Below, piece after piece: positions 45,384-57,607 of a stretch of DNA of 64,000 bases. Source of the stretch: Akanthomyces muscarius (Eukaryota > Ascomycota > Sordariomycetes > Hypocreales > Cordycipitaceae); the NCBI RefSeq assembly GCF_028009165.1, contig NC_079241.1:434001-498000 (forward strand), read 5' to 3'. A model generated the notes under the pieces. It saw only the letters and a list, made by a program, of their open reading frames with translations. It was not told the origin of the DNA and did no database searches. Position numbers and translations under genes: made by a program. How positions within the stretch are numbered: the stretch's first letter is position 1; every line of letters starts with the position of its first letter.

Positions 45384-46333
45384 ATGAAGGCCGTCATCTT
45401 CCTCTCTCTTCTCACCCTGGCCTCGGCCGCTCCCAAGAAAAAGGGACCACCTGTCGACCCGACAGTAGCTAACGAGTTTAACCTGGATCACAAGGATTCG
45501 GAGAATTGCCCGGGCTTGCTACTTCTCTGGGCTCGCGGCACGGATCAGGAAGGCAACATGGTATTTATTTTTAACTTTTCATCTTTCTTCTCTTCTTTCT
45601 TTCCGTTTCTGCTTCTTCTACTTCTCCCCTACAGCTCTCACGCACAAATGCAAGAAAATAAACCCGCCGACTAACCAACTCTCTCTCTTTCTCTCTCTAC
45701 AGGGAGCATCCCCCGGTCCACAGTTGGCCAAGATGCTCAAAGAAGAATTCAACCTCGCCCAGATCCAGGGTATCAACTACCCAGCCTGCGTCGAAGACGT
45801 TCTCCTTCCCAAGGGAACCACCGAGGCCGCCATCGCCAATATGACGGATTATGTCCAACAGGTCTGGGAGAACAAGAAATGCCCGTACACTCCTGTTATC
45901 CTGGGCGGCTACAGCCAGGGCGCCGCCGTCGTACATGGTGCTGTCGATCAGCTATCAGAAAAGCACTTCTGGCATGTCAAGGGCGTTGTCACCTTTGGTG
46001 ACACCCGGTAAGCCCCCCCCCCCCCCTCCCTCTCTCCGGGCGGTAACTAGCTTGCCTGGGGTTGTGACATGCGCTAACGCGGGCAAATTTCTTTGCATCT
46101 CTCTTGTTAGAAAGACGATCGATGGGGGCAAATTTGGCAATCTTGAACCGGTCAGGAGCCTCAACATTTGCAACGACGGTGATACCATTTGCACCAACGG
46201 CACCATGGAGATCACAGATGCCCACTCAGACTACGCGAAACATGTCCAAAAGGCTTACGACCACATCTGCAAAGTGGTCCACATGAAACCGGCCAAAGGA
46301 AAAAAGCAGACGTGGAGAGAAACTGAACATTAA
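45384..46333 (+). CDS. Secreted cutinase-family serine hydrolase
   Basis: Exons 45384-45560, 45703-46007 and 46111-46333, joined 234 residues. Residues 1-16 (MKAVIFLSLLTLASAA) are a clean signal peptide, so the enzyme is secreted. The cutinase alpha/beta fold is visible: GLLLLWARGTDQEGNMGASP, then the nucleophile elbow GGYSQG with Ser130, then CNDGDTIC with Asp185 and the His loop DAHSDY with His199, forming the Ser-Asp-His triad. Paired cysteines (42/119 and 181/188, plus Cys88) match cutinase disulphides. Cutinases hydrolyse plant cutin or other carboxylic esters; the real substrate here is unknown. The end is Lys-rich (KPAKGKKQTWRETEH). Intron 1 is pyrimidine-rich, and intron 2 begins with a run of about 14 C. 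Confidence 0.92.
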
Positions 46334-47896
46334 AGGATTTGCAACCTTCTTCGTGGCAGGACCAAGTCTACACGCGCTTCTCCCCCGTTGCCCAAGTATG
46401 CGTGTCGCCCGCGCCGACTTTCCTTTGTTCTTTACTGCGATCCCAATCAAGTATATCTTAGCCAGCACCCATCCCCCCTCTATTTACTTGCGCTTTCCCG
46501 CACCCTCTTACTTTGTGCTGGTCCGCCGGCCGTCTTGAGCAGTTCACCATTATTTAGGCTGAATTGTCTTGTGCCGGATCAACACCCCCGGTGGACTCTA
46601 GCTTTATAAAAAGTACCTAGTAATATTTCTTTCTTTCCCCGAGTTGTCAGCCCAGCCTCGTCTTTAATTGAATGTGATTTTTATTCCATCCTTTCTCCAT
46701 TTACGGCCTGATTGGACAAGGTTGTTAGTGGATGCATGCGGCAGGGGTTCGCAGAACTTGTGTGCACACCGGTTTCTCCTCGCAAAAAAATAGAGCGCCC
46801 CCGCAAAGCACACACGCGAGACGCGTTCGTCCTCGGTTGCCGAGCAATTCAGCCATCTTTTTCCTTTTGCCTATTTGTTATTACCCCTGTCGCTTTTTCC
46901 TCTGGGGCGTGTCGCTATGAACACTACTACTCAATACCTTGCAGGACGATGCGTGAGATGCAGGGATCGCGGCTTCAACGTCAACCTCTGTATTTCTAAT
47001 GTACGGGATAGCCATTTGGCCATATATATCTGTACAGCTAGTGCTGTACCTCAAAAGCGGCGGACGTCTGTTTTCTTGCACAAAATTGGTCCATGCTGCG
47101 CTGTTCGGGATTTATGAATTTCGTGCCCCTACGCGTCCGAAAGTCCAGGGTCGCGCTTGGCTGTCACAAGCGTCGCAGTGTGCTGCCACGTTTTTAATTC
47201 CCGAGCTCTGCAGTGTCTTCAAGACTTTGTGCCTCATGTTTTGCATGGATTCTGCAATTGACTGCTCCATTGGTGTTGTTATACCACTACAGTGTAGTAC
47301 GAGCCTGGGCACTTACACGATGTCGGCATGCGGAGTGGACCTCCAATCTCATCTCATATCTCGATTGACCTGCAGCAATGAAGTTGCAAGGCTTCGCGGG
47401 AACCTTCATTCCTACGACAACAATGCAGAAAACAAGCAAATGACGAGCCCCAACCCAACTTGGGAGACTGGAGGCCCTGCAAACGTGGCAGATGATATGC
47501 CCAACCTATCCAGGGTAACACCCACACTAACTGCAAATGACCCTTGCTGAAGATTGCCGTGGTAATAAAGCACAAGCGCGGAACGAAAGCGCGAAAAAGT
47601 CTTCAGCCAAAGCAATGGCGCCTGGCGCGTTGAATTTTATAGTAGTCTAACTAGATGTATCGCCACGGTTGGTAGCAATTTATGCTTCCCTGCTCATTTT
47701 ATTTTCCCTGTCCCAAACGGGACACGAACGGCATTACCATGCTCAATGTATCTCATATTCTGAACATTCTCCCATCCTGTATCGTAAAGTGGTCATTTCG
47801 GCCATCGACATGCCTCACGGAAGAGTGGTGAGCTTCCATCACCCGTGAAACACATCGAACTGGCCCATAGTACGGCTCGCGCTTATATCGAGTCGT
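46334..47896. other. Convergent intergenic region
   Basis: 1.56 kb between the 3' ends of the cutinase and Ran genes. No supported gene; short frames on both strands have no recognisable domain. Confidence 0.5.
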
Positions 47897-48878
47897 TTAC
47901 AGATCGTCATCGGAGCCCTCATCGGGCAGGGCAGTGGTGGCGGCCTGGTTCATCTCCTCCTCGTACTTGGCAAGAAGGTCCTTGTCGACCTGGGCGGTGG
48001 GAGGAGCCAGGGCAGGGGCAGCGACGAACTCCTGTGTCTGTGGTCAGCTTCATTACGCACCATTAAAAGTGATATCGGGGGTATACGAACAAGCTGGGGG
48101 TTGCCAACGAGCTTGCGGGCGAGCCACAGGAAGGGCTTCTCGAAGTTGTAGTTGGACTTGGCGGAGATGTCGTAGTACTGAAGGTTCTTCTTGCGGTGGA
48201 AAGTGATGGTCTTGGCCTTGACCTTGCGCTCCTTAACGTCGACCTTGTTACCGCAGAGAACAATGGGAATGTTCTCGCAGACACGGACGAGATCACCTAC
48301 GACGAGTCAGCATACATGGAACCTTGGAGTTTGAAGAGTGATGGGTGCTTACGGTGCCAGTTGGGAACGTTCTTGTAGGTAATGCGCGAGGTAACATCGA
48401 ACATGATGATACCGCACTGGCCATTGATGTAGTAACCGTCACGGAGACCACCGAACTTCTCCTGACCGGCGGTATCCCAGACATCAAACTGAATCTGACC
48501 AAAGTTCTGCTATGTATTAGTTGCTGCGATCGTATTTGCTCGATTCGCACCTGGCGACTTACGGTAGAGAAGCCGAGAGGGTGGACTTCGACACCGAGGG
48601 TAGCAAGGTACTTCTTCTCGAATTCACCAGTCAAGTGACGCTTGACAAAGGTGGTCTGATGAAAGCCTTTGGTTAGTCAAATCGATTCATGGACCGCGCA
48701 AACGGGCTGCAGGCGAAGTGGTGGCACGAAGCGGTGACATCATGCTGGCATCCATCCTCGCGGGGCATTTTCCGTTTGCGACCAAAAAAAAATCATCGTC
48801 CTTATTCAGACGCACCTTGCCGGTACCACCGTCACCGACAAGCACAAGCTTGAAGGTAGGAGTCTGCTGCTCAGCCAT
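47897..48878 (-). CDS. GSP1: Ran GTPase (GSP1), nuclear transport
   Basis: Small GTPase that drives nuclear import and export and spindle assembly. Exons in transcript order: 48878-48816, 48655-48563, 48506-48353, 48296-48091, 48031-47897; joined 216 residues, the expected length. The P-loop GDGGTGK is split from [16 protein letters not shown] by the first intron. The effector loop reads [12 protein letters not shown], then [20 protein letters not shown] (DTAGQ), the guanine-binding NKVD in [13 protein letters not shown], and [19 protein letters not shown]. The acidic C-terminus DEGSDDDL is the Ran-specific tail that binds RanBP1. The last intron uses a GTTCGT donor. Four introns of 56-160 nt. 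Confidence 0.97.
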
Positions 48879-49882
48879 TTTGAGATTTAAAAGTCGGGCG
48901 GTGCAGGACCGATTGTGGAAGATGTAAACAAGGCGGGGTTCTGGAGGGGCGGTTAATATCTCGCGGGCAGGTAGAAATCAGGGCCGTGGGTGCTTCGTTC
49001 GGTTCGAATCGAGATCCGAGGAGCGTGGAGGAGCTGGCAGGAGAAGGATTTACCTGGGGGGGTATCGTGGAGAGGTGGTTGTGCCTGGAGGGTTGAAAAT
49101 GCACAAATCGGTCAACCTTGGTGTTTTTGCTGGCGGCGGGGAGGGACGGGCAAGGGAGTTATTATCAAACGAAAAAATTCAGTCGCTGGGGGCGGGCCGG
49201 CGCACGTGACATCATTCAACAGGTACCTACCGCAGATAGTTGCCTGGGGAGGTACCAGGCACCTGCGGCTTTGCCGCCCTGTACCAGCTCCCTGGCACGC
49301 TGGCACCACAGCTGTAAATTGCGAATAGCCCGCTAATAAGGTACTTGGGTAGTAGGCTGGACTGTGCGCCTAGCCTTGACCTTGTTTCTTCATTCTCTCA
49401 CCGTACAAAGGACCGTTCTCGCCCGCGTGGCGAAAGAGCCTGATGAGAACTCGCCTGAATCAGGCGCAGCTCATCGTTTGATCATAAGCTGCCGCCGCTT
49501 TGATTGCTGCCACATACGAAGCTATCGCGCGAGCCTCGGCCGCCTACCTAGAGCTACCTGGCTAGGCACCAACAGACGGCCCGCAGCGGCTCTCTCTTGG
49601 GAGCTAGTTCCGTAAGATGTCGGCCACATGCGTGACCAAATCAAACAAACATGCCCAAAGCAATAAATTTGGGTCGATTTGCAGATGGATCAAGCATTGA
49701 AACGACCAGGAACAAGCTAGTAGCTGTAGGCAGCCGTCCTGCCTAAGCAGGGCCTGCTTACCAATACCCGTTGGGCATTCTGCTCTCGGGCCCAAAGCAG
49801 TCACTATCTCATTCGCTTAAGATGGTCAATTTATCATTCTATCACGGCACCGACTTATCATACATCTATGCTTGGGCTGTCA
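48879..49882. promoter_or_regulatory. Ran promoter and Nas2 3' flank
   Basis: About 1 kb. Repeated TACCT/AGGTA words occur at 49221-49265 and 49547-49565. No gene seen; a GGTTCGAAT at 49005 resembles a tRNA B box, but nothing tRNA-like surrounds it. Confidence 0.5.
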
Positions 49883-50753
49883 TCACATCGGCGTAATGTG
49901 GCAGCCCAACATGCCTCGTCCGCCCCAGTCTCGTCTCGGTGTGAGTGTCAAGCGCAGTTCCTCCCGCGAGGTAACACCAGAGGGTCGTGACACTTTAATG
50001 AAAATGTTGCTCTGTTAGGTGACGTTAGAGGAAATCGGCCTAATCTAGAGTAGAAAGGACTTACTCCTTCGTTTCCTTGAACACATTCCGCTACCTTCTT
50101 GAGCCCATCGTGATTGGCTCGGTTGACATAGCCAAAGTTGCGAATCTCATCGCCCGCCTTGAGGCCTGCCAGCTCTGCAGGGCTGTTGGCTGCAACACTG
50201 TTGACCTTTGCAAATGGCTGGTCAAGTTGCTGGGAATCGCTGTCGGGCAATATCCCAGATGCACCAGCTATTGCTGGCGTGTTTGTCTGTGTGCCCTCCG
50301 CCGCGCTTGCAAAATGCTCGTGCAGGAATTTTTCGACGTTGGCCATAATCTCCTTGTAGTCATTCTTAAGACGGATAATTCGCGCCCTTGTGGTTCGAAC
50401 TGGTCACGCTTGTTAGAAGTGAAAGAGCTGGCTAGTGATGCCGCTTACTCTGGGCAACATCGAGATCGGAGCGCGGGAATCCATCTCGTGTGAGAAGAGG
50501 CGTGTTCATGTCAACCGCATGCTGCTAATTTTTAGCAATGAACTATCGCAGGAGTATTCATCGATGAAGTGGCTCTACCCACCGAATCGAGGACGGCGCC
50601 AAGGGCCTTCAGCTCAGCTTCCACATTGTCCTTCTTTTGCTGGAGCTCCGTGAAGCTCAGATGGCTGCTGGTCCCGTTGGTCGTAGGCGCACTTGTAGGC
50701 CCAGAAGGCACCGTTGGAGCGTGCAAGTTATTCATTGGTAAAGGCAAGCCCAT
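49883..50753 (-). CDS. NAS2: 26S proteasome assembly chaperone Nas2 (p27/PSMD9)
   Basis: Chaperone for the Rpt5 base subunit during proteasome regulatory-particle assembly. Exons in transcript order: 50753-50583, 50521-50449, 50399-50065, 50011-49883; joined 235 residues. The N-terminal helical domain reads LSFTELQQKKDNVEAELKAL, then VDMNTPLLTRDGFPRSDLDV, then ARIIRLKNDYKEIMANVEKF. The PDZ domain (about 125-225) has FAKVNSVAANSPAELAGLKA, GDEIRNFGYVN and, after the last intron, the conserved end LTPRRDWGGRGMLGCHITPM. A downstream in-frame ATG (MNNLHAP, 50735) is an alternative start. Introns 61, 49 and 53 nt. Head-to-head with the PWI/RS gene. Confidence 0.95.
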
Positions 50754-51168
50754 GCTACGTGCAACGTTGAGCTGGGAGTCGTAGAAGATGATGGCCGCAA
50801 GTTTAGTCGCCTCAGAGCTAAGTAAGTGGTGTGGTGGGAGCTGCGGGGTGCTGAGTTACGTCGCCAGGTTTGCCTGGGCGGAGGTTTGCTACAACCGCAT
50901 GACACAGGTATAGGAACCGTTTGAATTGGACTGAAGAGCAATGGCGATAATAAAAGACATCAATTTTCCATTTTCTGCAGCTGCAGTTTTATGTCTCTTG
51001 CAGCCCGTCACTACAGTCTGATGATGTTAGCGGCTCCAGGGCCTGGGCTCAGCCTGTAGCGACTCCCTCCACTTTTCGGAGCGAGTGCCTGAAGCAGCTT
51101 TCTGCTGCATTTCCGCGACTAAAGCTTTCAATTCTTGCATCACACCCTACGCCCAAATTGTAGCAACC
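50754..51168. promoter_or_regulatory. Divergent promoter NAS2 / PWI-RS gene
   Basis: 415 bp between divergent start codons, with no other gene. Both genes must be controlled from here. Confidence 0.55.
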
Positions 51169-52478
51169 ATGGCCTCGAGAACTGATGCACGGTTGTTAAA
51201 AACGACCAAATTCCCACCGGAATTTAGCAAGAAAGTGGACATGCAGAAAGTGAACCTCGGCGTTATGAAGAAGTTGGTGCATCCGCAACTGACCAGCTCG
51301 TCGCGTGCGCTAACATTTCAACAGATGGATCGCCAGCCGCATTTCCGAGATTCTAGGAAACGAGGATGACGTCGTCATCGAAATGTGCTTCAATCTAGTC
51401 GAGGGACCTAGATACGTATGTGCTTCGTCGGGCCTTCTCTTTATCTGCTAACCTCTTAAATTCGATCCAGCCCGATATCAAAGCACTCCAGATCCAGCTT
51501 ACCGGATTCCTCGACAAAGACACGGCGCCATTCTGCAAAGAACTATGGAAGCTGTTCCTCAGCGCGCAGGATAGCCCTCAAGGCGTCCCGAAAGAGCTGC
51601 TAGAAGCCAAGAAGCTCGAACTTATGCAAGAAAAGGTTAGTGAGCAGTTATGCATAATTCATCGGAATGCTAACGTACCCAAGCTGGAGCAGGGGAAAGT
51701 GGTCGACGATTCTAGAAAGCGCCGTGATGAACCCGACCGACGTGACCGCAATATGCCTCCGTCGCACGACCAAGAAAGAAGAGACAGACCGCGAGATCGA
51801 GGCGATAACCGCCAAGGGCGCTGGAATGACCGTGGGTTCGACAACCGTGGGGGACCTAGACCTGCACAGCGATCTCGATCTCCCGATGCCCGACGCGGCG
51901 GACCCAGGGCTCCCTACAATGGCGATAGCTACGTGCCGCGCGCACGTGATGGACCGCAACATGGACGAGGACGAGACCGCCGACCTCGGCGCTCGCCTTC
52001 CACTTCCTCGTCCAAGCGATCGAGCTCGTCATCGCGCAGCCGCTCCCGATCTCCAGCCCCGCGCCGAAGAAGATACTCGCCGCGACGTGAGAACAAGCAA
52101 CGCAAGCGATCGAGATCCCGATCCCGATCACGCTCGCTGCGACGTGATGCAGATCGATCTGGCCGACGTGGAGACAGCGTTAGGTCACCTGCTGCGAAGA
52201 GGGTGCGCCGACAAGATTCGAAAAGTAGATCTCGTAGCAGAGGTCGATCTTCATCTGCATCATCTGCGTCCAGTCGTTCTAGAAGCTATTCCTCATCGAG
52301 CAGCCGGAGCCTGAGCCGTAGCCCGAGCCGGAGTCGGAGTCGCAGTCGAAGCCGAAGCCCTAGTCGAAGGAGCAGGAGCGCATCAAAGGATACGCCCGAG
52401 AGACGACGAGGTGGTCGGAGATCGCCAGCTCGCCGGCGAAACAGCTCCTCTGCATCTGCATCGCCTGGCCGTGGTTGA
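51169..52478 (+). CDS. PWI-domain, RS-rich splicing coactivator (SRRM1/SRm160-like)
   Basis: Exons 51169-51272, 51325-51415 and 51471-52478, 400 residues without a further intron. The PWI domain (about 25-115) is split over three exons: KVDMQKVNLGVMKK, WIASRISEILGNEDDVVIEM with the W-I signature, then IKALQIQLTGFLDKDTAPFC. PWI domains bind nucleic acid in splicing and 3' processing factors. After it come an Arg/Asp-rich part and a long RS domain (RSRSRSRSPSRRSRS-like) where SR kinases act. The first intron uses a weak GTTGGT donor, forced by frame. A possible fourth intron (51635-51682, GTTAGT donor, GCTAAC branch, AAG end) is 48 nt and frame-neutral: retention adds 16 residues, removal gives 384. 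Confidence 0.88.
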
Positions 52479-53162
52479 TAGCCGCGCTTCCGCACTGCAT
52501 GATCGTATAGGCAAAGAAATCGACACAGAAGTCATGTGATAAGAACACGACGGAGGGAATGGCCAAGACCTGGACCTTGCAGAATCCCCATCGCTAACGC
52601 GTAGTCTTACCGCAGTATCGTTCAGCATGAAGAACTATGAGCCGCAAAATTTCACATAAGCCATCATTATTCTATTTGGACAGATTGCAGGATACGAAGT
52701 AAGCAAATCCCCACCATGGCTAAGCTATAACAGTCGCATAGAGACAGCTTTTGTATTATACTTGGTCCATGTTTCTGCTTGAATTGGGCGATGCTGAAGA
52801 GCTAGGCGTTGGGACGGCATCATTGGTAGCTATAGCTGCGTAGAGCATCTGACCCAAGTTGCTTATTTGAATCAAGAAGATTTGTAATTCTAATTCCAGA
52901 CCTGGCTGATTTTAATGCGTCCTTGACTATGCTCTGTCGCGTCACGTACTGCTGTAGACTTCCTCTCAATGCGCTCGCCCCACATTGAGCTTCAACTTTC
53001 TGGGGTGCCAGCCTACGACTCGAATGTTTCTCCATCACGCAACGCGCCATAAACATCGAAAGCGCAGGATTTGCGCGTAATCCTAAGCCTACCATCTGTG
53101 TGATATATCGGAATAGAGCTATCGTATCGCCTAGAGACCCGACGCCCCCGAGCGAGACGAAA
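52479..53162. other. Intergenic, tandem genes
   Basis: 684 bp of moderately AT-rich 3' flank and EAF6 promoter. No gene recognised. Minus-strand open frames here run into EAF6 and are shadows. Confidence 0.5.
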
Positions 53163-53828
53163 ATGGCAGACAACAAGCACACGGGCACCGGCGAAGGCCC
53201 GCAACCGACGACGACAGAATACAAAAAGTCGCAAGCGCGCGTGCGAGAATTGGTCGAGAAGCGCCGCCTTTTAGAAAGACGCTTGGTACGGAATCCAGAC
53301 AACTGACGCAGCGCGCGCGCCGACTCGATTGAGTGTGCTGCGAGTACTGACGCTTCCAAACACAGAACCAAGTCGAAGAGGGCATCGTCCAGAAGGAGTC
53401 TGCCTATTTGGAGAACACGCCGAGCGGTAATATCATAACCGGGTTTGATAATTATATGAAGGGCATCAGCGGCGCTGCAGCGCAGCGTCGCAAGACGGGC
53501 CCTATGGATCAGAACCGCGTGTTTTCGCGATCTTCCATTTCATACCGGCCCAACGTCAGTGTACGAGCCGCCAATCCGCTGCCGTGCTCTCTGCTGCGAC
53601 TTATAACTAACTGGTCTACAGGAATCAGCAACGCCGGGATCAACACCGGGGTCAGCCGCGCCAACACCCGTCTCTGCATCCTTTTCCGGCTCGACGCCCA
53701 ACGCTGGTGGTGGCACCAAGAACTCCAAGAAGAAGAAGCAGCAGCTGCAGCAGCAAGAAACCGAAGACAGCGAGACCGATGCGGCTACAACGAAGAAGCG
53801 CACCGCCTTTGGCGCGTCGAGAAAGTAG
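53163..53828 (+). CDS. EAF6: Chromatin modification-related protein EAF6
   Basis: Small shared subunit of the NuA4 and NuA3 histone acetyltransferase complexes. Exons 53163-53285, 53366-53554 and 53622-53828 (introns 80 and 67 nt), joined 172 residues. Residues 18-60 form the conserved coiled coil EYKKSQARVRELVEKRRLLE and RRLNQVEEGIVQKESAYLEN. After it come TPSGNIITGFDNYMKGISGA and the short FSRSSISYRP motif, as in EAF6/MEAF6. The C-terminus is low-complexity: Ser/Thr/Pro/Gly-rich, a KKKK run, Gln repeats and a basic KKRTAFGASRK end. Length is normal for filamentous fungi. Confidence 0.93.
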
Positions 53829-54787
53829 AGCGGGCAGGCCGTTGCTTTACACTTTTTATTGTATTTTACAACATGAGCACGACTTGCGAAGGCGTTTACG
53901 GATATACCGATATAATACAGTTTCTTTGCGGAGATTTATCGCTTACGATGGGAATGTGACACTGCAGTCTCACCATGGAAGGCAAACCCCGGAAATTGTC
54001 CAGAGTCTTGAATCCGATTGCGGCGCATTGAAGCAGCTCACAAAGCCGGCGCTTTGCAGCGAGTGTCCTTCTTACGCGATCTTGATAAAACGAGCTCCGC
54101 CATTGCATGCTTCGCACGGACCCCTCTTGCTTCATAACTCGGAAGGTCATCTAAACGCAAAAGGCGGCGGAGCTCACGCTCACCCAAGTTGGTATCCGCA
54201 TCGGTATTTCCCGACTCATGTTCACCCTGGTATGAGAAGGACTGGAATACCAATGCGATTCATAATGGACGGCAATTATGGAAGCATATGTACCGAGCAG
54301 CAGTTAGGTCTCACTTATCAATTTGTTACAGGCCAAAGCTAGGTCTGCGGCACCGTCGGACGGCGTTTACTATAAGCGAGAATCAAAGATACATTTCGAG
54401 CGGGCCACCATGTAAGGAGGGCTGCAAATGAAAAAGAACAAGGAAATGATTTGATCAAAGCTAATGTAAAGTTAAAGAGGTCACACCCAGACGCCTGAAG
54501 TGAGGGGCTGGTGAGGGGTTCACTTTACAAATTGGGTGCTCGCCCTACTTGATGCGGGGTTGCCACCAACCTTGCTGGATTCCGCTTTGGAGCTAAGGAA
54601 CGGCCGCCTGGTCTATTCCTTTACCTTATGAGATCCGCTTCATGCCACGACAGCTGTCTTTGTCCTTCCCCTCTTCTTGCTTTTGCTCTACCGGCTCTTT
54701 TCTCTGTATGACATTGACGAGGAATTGCGATTGCCTCACGTCTAGACAAATAGCGCGAAACCCGCTTACACGCCTATCTCAGCCAGC
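53829..54787. other. Intergenic, tandem genes
   Basis: About 960 bp with the EAF6 3' flank and the promoter of the peptidase gene. No supported gene; an open frame continuing from EAF6 (53707-54342) is in another frame and lacks domains. Confidence 0.5.
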
Positions 54788-57125
54788 ATGACTGTTCAAG
54801 CCTCCAAGTTCACCCCCGAGGTGCTCATCGCGGCTCCGCGCCGCTCTGCTGGTGTGCCCAATGCTAGAGGAGATCTAATTCTTTACACGGTAGGCTTTGT
54901 CGCATTGACCCAATCCGCTGCCGCAGCCAGGCCCAATACGCACATGTTGCCCAGAGCGCTAAACAAAAGCTTGTGAACCAGGTGTCGACTTACTCCTTCG
55001 AGACTCACTCCAAGTCTGCCCAGATTCGCACCCTCAGCGTCAAGGATGGATCTTCACACCTCGTTTCCGAGGACACGGGCGCCAGCGATCCCGTATGGAT
55101 CAGCAACACCGAAGTCGGCTTCTTCAAGGGCGGCGAGAACGGAACCAAGCTCTTTTACCAGGATGTCGAAGCGCCAACATCCGAGTAAGTCATGGGATAC
55201 GCTGCAGCACTTAGCTTGACAGTCCGATTGACAACTGTTCAAAAGACCCAATTTGATTCACCGCTTCCGGGGTGCCCTATCCAGCGCCAAAACCAAGACT
55301 CTGTCGAGCGGCAAAGTTGCGCTCGTCACTGCAGCCCTCACCGCGCCCAGCGGCAACTTGTTCCTCGCCGCCGACGAAAAGAAGCCGCTGTCCAGCGGCA
55401 AGATTTACGACGAGCTTTTTGTCCGCCACTGGGACACCTGGAAGACCAAGAACGAAAACGCGCTCTGGTACGGCCAGCTGGAGAAGAAGGATGGCAAGTG
55501 GACGCTCGAGAACAATAGCTTCAGCCTGCTCGCCGGAATCGAGCTGTCCTCGCCCGTTGGACCATTTGGGGGCGCCTCCGACTTTGACATTCACGAGAAA
55601 GGCATCGCCTTTGTCGCCAAGGACCCCACGCTCAACCTGGCCCGCTACACCAAGACGGACCTGTACTTGGTGCCGCTCAAGTCCTTTACCGAGGAGCCCG
55701 GCGCGCCGCAGATTGTAAAGACGGGTAACCTCGTCGGCTACAGCCACTGCCCTACGTTTTCTCGCGACGGCAAGTCGATTGCATTCTTGCGCATGAAGGA
55801 CAAGCAGAACGAGGCCGACAAGCACCAGCTGCTCGTGATTCCGGACATTAAGAATCTTGAAAACGTTCAGACTTTCTACTCAGCCAGCGACGACAGAGGC
55901 AGCTGGGACCGCAGCCCCTCCTCCATTCTTTGGACCGCCGACAATAAACACCTGATTCTCACTGCAGAGCAGCACGGCAAAGTCCTCCTGTGGAAGGTAC
56001 CCTCGTCTCCTTCCGAGGCTAAAGATCTGCCTGTCCCCATTTTCGAGGACGGCGCTGTTTCTGACGCTCACCTCCTGGCCAACAGCACGACCCTCTTCGT
56101 CACATCACGATCCCGCATTGAGAGCTCCAGATACTTCACCCTGGATCACGAGAGCAAGAAAGTCACAGAGGTCTCCTCGAGCGCCAAGAATGGCAAGGCC
56201 TTTGGCCTGACCAAGGAGCAGTGCTTTGACATCTGGTATCCTGGCTCGGCCGGCTACGACAACCACGCTCTATGCATGGCCCCCTCCAACTTTGACAAGA
56301 GCAAAAAGTACCCGCTCGCCTTTGTTGTCCACGGCGGCCCGCAAAGCGCCTGGGTGGACGACTGGAGCACCCGCTGGAACCCGGCCATCTTTGCCGAGCA
56401 GGGCTACATAGTCGTCTGCCCCAACCCTACCGGTAGCACTGGCTACGGACAGGCTCACACCGATGCCATTGCCTCGAACTGGGGTGGTGCGCCGTATGAG
56501 GACCTCGTCAAGGCTTTCGAGTACATTGAGAAGGAGATGCCCTATGTAGACATTGAGCGTTCCGTTGCCCTCGGCGCGTCCTACGGCGGCTACATGATGA
56601 GTAAGTCATTTTCTGCCAAAACTTCTCCATGGCATGAATGTGTCACTGACGTGTGTAAAAATAGACTGGATCCAGGGCCACCCTCTTGGCCGAAAGTTCA
56701 AGGCCATTGTCTGCCACGACGGCGTCTTTTCGACCCTGAGCCAGTGGTCCACCGAGGAGCTCTTCTTCCCGGAGCACGACTTTGGCGGCACGCTCTGGGA
56801 GAAGCGCGAGACTTACGAGAAGTGGGATCCCGCTCGGTACACTGGCAACTGGGAGACGCCCATGCTGGTCATCCACAACGAGTTGGACTACCGTCTCAGT
56901 GTCGCTGAGGGCCTGGCCATGTTCAACGTGCTGCAGGCGCGCAACATCCCTAGCAGGCTCCTCATGTTCCCAGACGAGAACCACGTAAGTAATAGGATGC
57001 GTCCATGTAACAGACAAGCGCATATGCTAATATGAAGATAGTGGGTTTTAAAGCCGGAGAACTCTCTGGTCTGGCACAGAGAGGTGCTGAACTGGATCAA
57101 CAAATTCAGCGGTGTATCATCGTAA
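54788..57125 (+). CDS. Dipeptidyl peptidase V-like S9 serine peptidase, no signal peptide
   Basis: Prolyl oligopeptidase family (S9C, DPP5-like). Exons 54788-54889, 54982-55184, 55246-56600, 56665-56984 and 57042-57125, joined 687 residues. The N-terminal beta-propeller starts FTPEVLIAAPRRSAGVPN, a typical DPP5 start, with WD-like turns such as GYSHCPTFSRDGKSIAFLRM. The hydrolase domain has FVVHGGPQSAWVDDWSTRWN, PNPTGSTGYGQAHTDAIASN, the nucleophile ALGASYGGYMM, the acid region VIHNELDYRLSVAEG and the histidine DENHWVLKPEN. The triad Ser-Asp-His is complete. Secreted fungal DPP5 starts with a hydrophobic signal peptide; here MTVQASKFTPEV lacks one, so a cytosolic role in peptide turnover is likely. 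An intron interrupts right after the nucleophile motif. Confidence 0.93.
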
Positions 57126-57607
57126 CCTTGGAAAAGAATGAAAAGATCCTCCAAGAAAGACAATTCAGGATATAATAAATGAAATGAATCAACGATCATC
57201 TTCATTTTCCTTTTGCAGAGCCAGGTTGTAGGCAGGCTTCTAATGTTTACTCGTACAGTGCGAAGTGTGGCTTGCCGCCTAATTGGCACGGCTTCAATGC
57301 TCAGCAGCCTTGCGCCGATCGCAGTGCTGCACGACCAAGCAGAGCTCCATTCGAGCCACCAACACAACGTGAAAACCAAGCATCGCCAACACGACGCACA
57401 CCTACGACACGCTTGATTTGCAGGGGAGCTTTAGAACATGGTTTATGACAACCCCCCACTACTATCTTTGAGTGATTAAAACCACCCTCTCGCTCTCCGC
57501 GCAGCAAAGGAGCAGCCACGCCGCGATCGATCCCCATCTTTTTCGAACGAAACCTCCCACCTTCTTCCGCTCTCTACGCCAAAGCAACACTACCCTTTCA
57601 CACAGCC
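57126..57607. other. Intergenic, tandem genes
   Basis: 482 bp with peptidase 3' flank and TAF3-like promoter. Nothing else seen. Confidence 0.55.

Noticed and set aside
49000..49020. GGTTCGAAT resembling a tRNA B box
   Set aside because: No matching A box or cloverleaf in the flanking sequence on either strand.
51667..52314. Alternate-frame open reading inside the RS domain
   Set aside because: Shadow of repetitive Arg/Ser codons; the PWI frame continues into the RS repeats.
53707..54342. 211-codon frame downstream of and overlapping EAF6
   Set aside because: Starts inside EAF6 in another frame and carries no domain.
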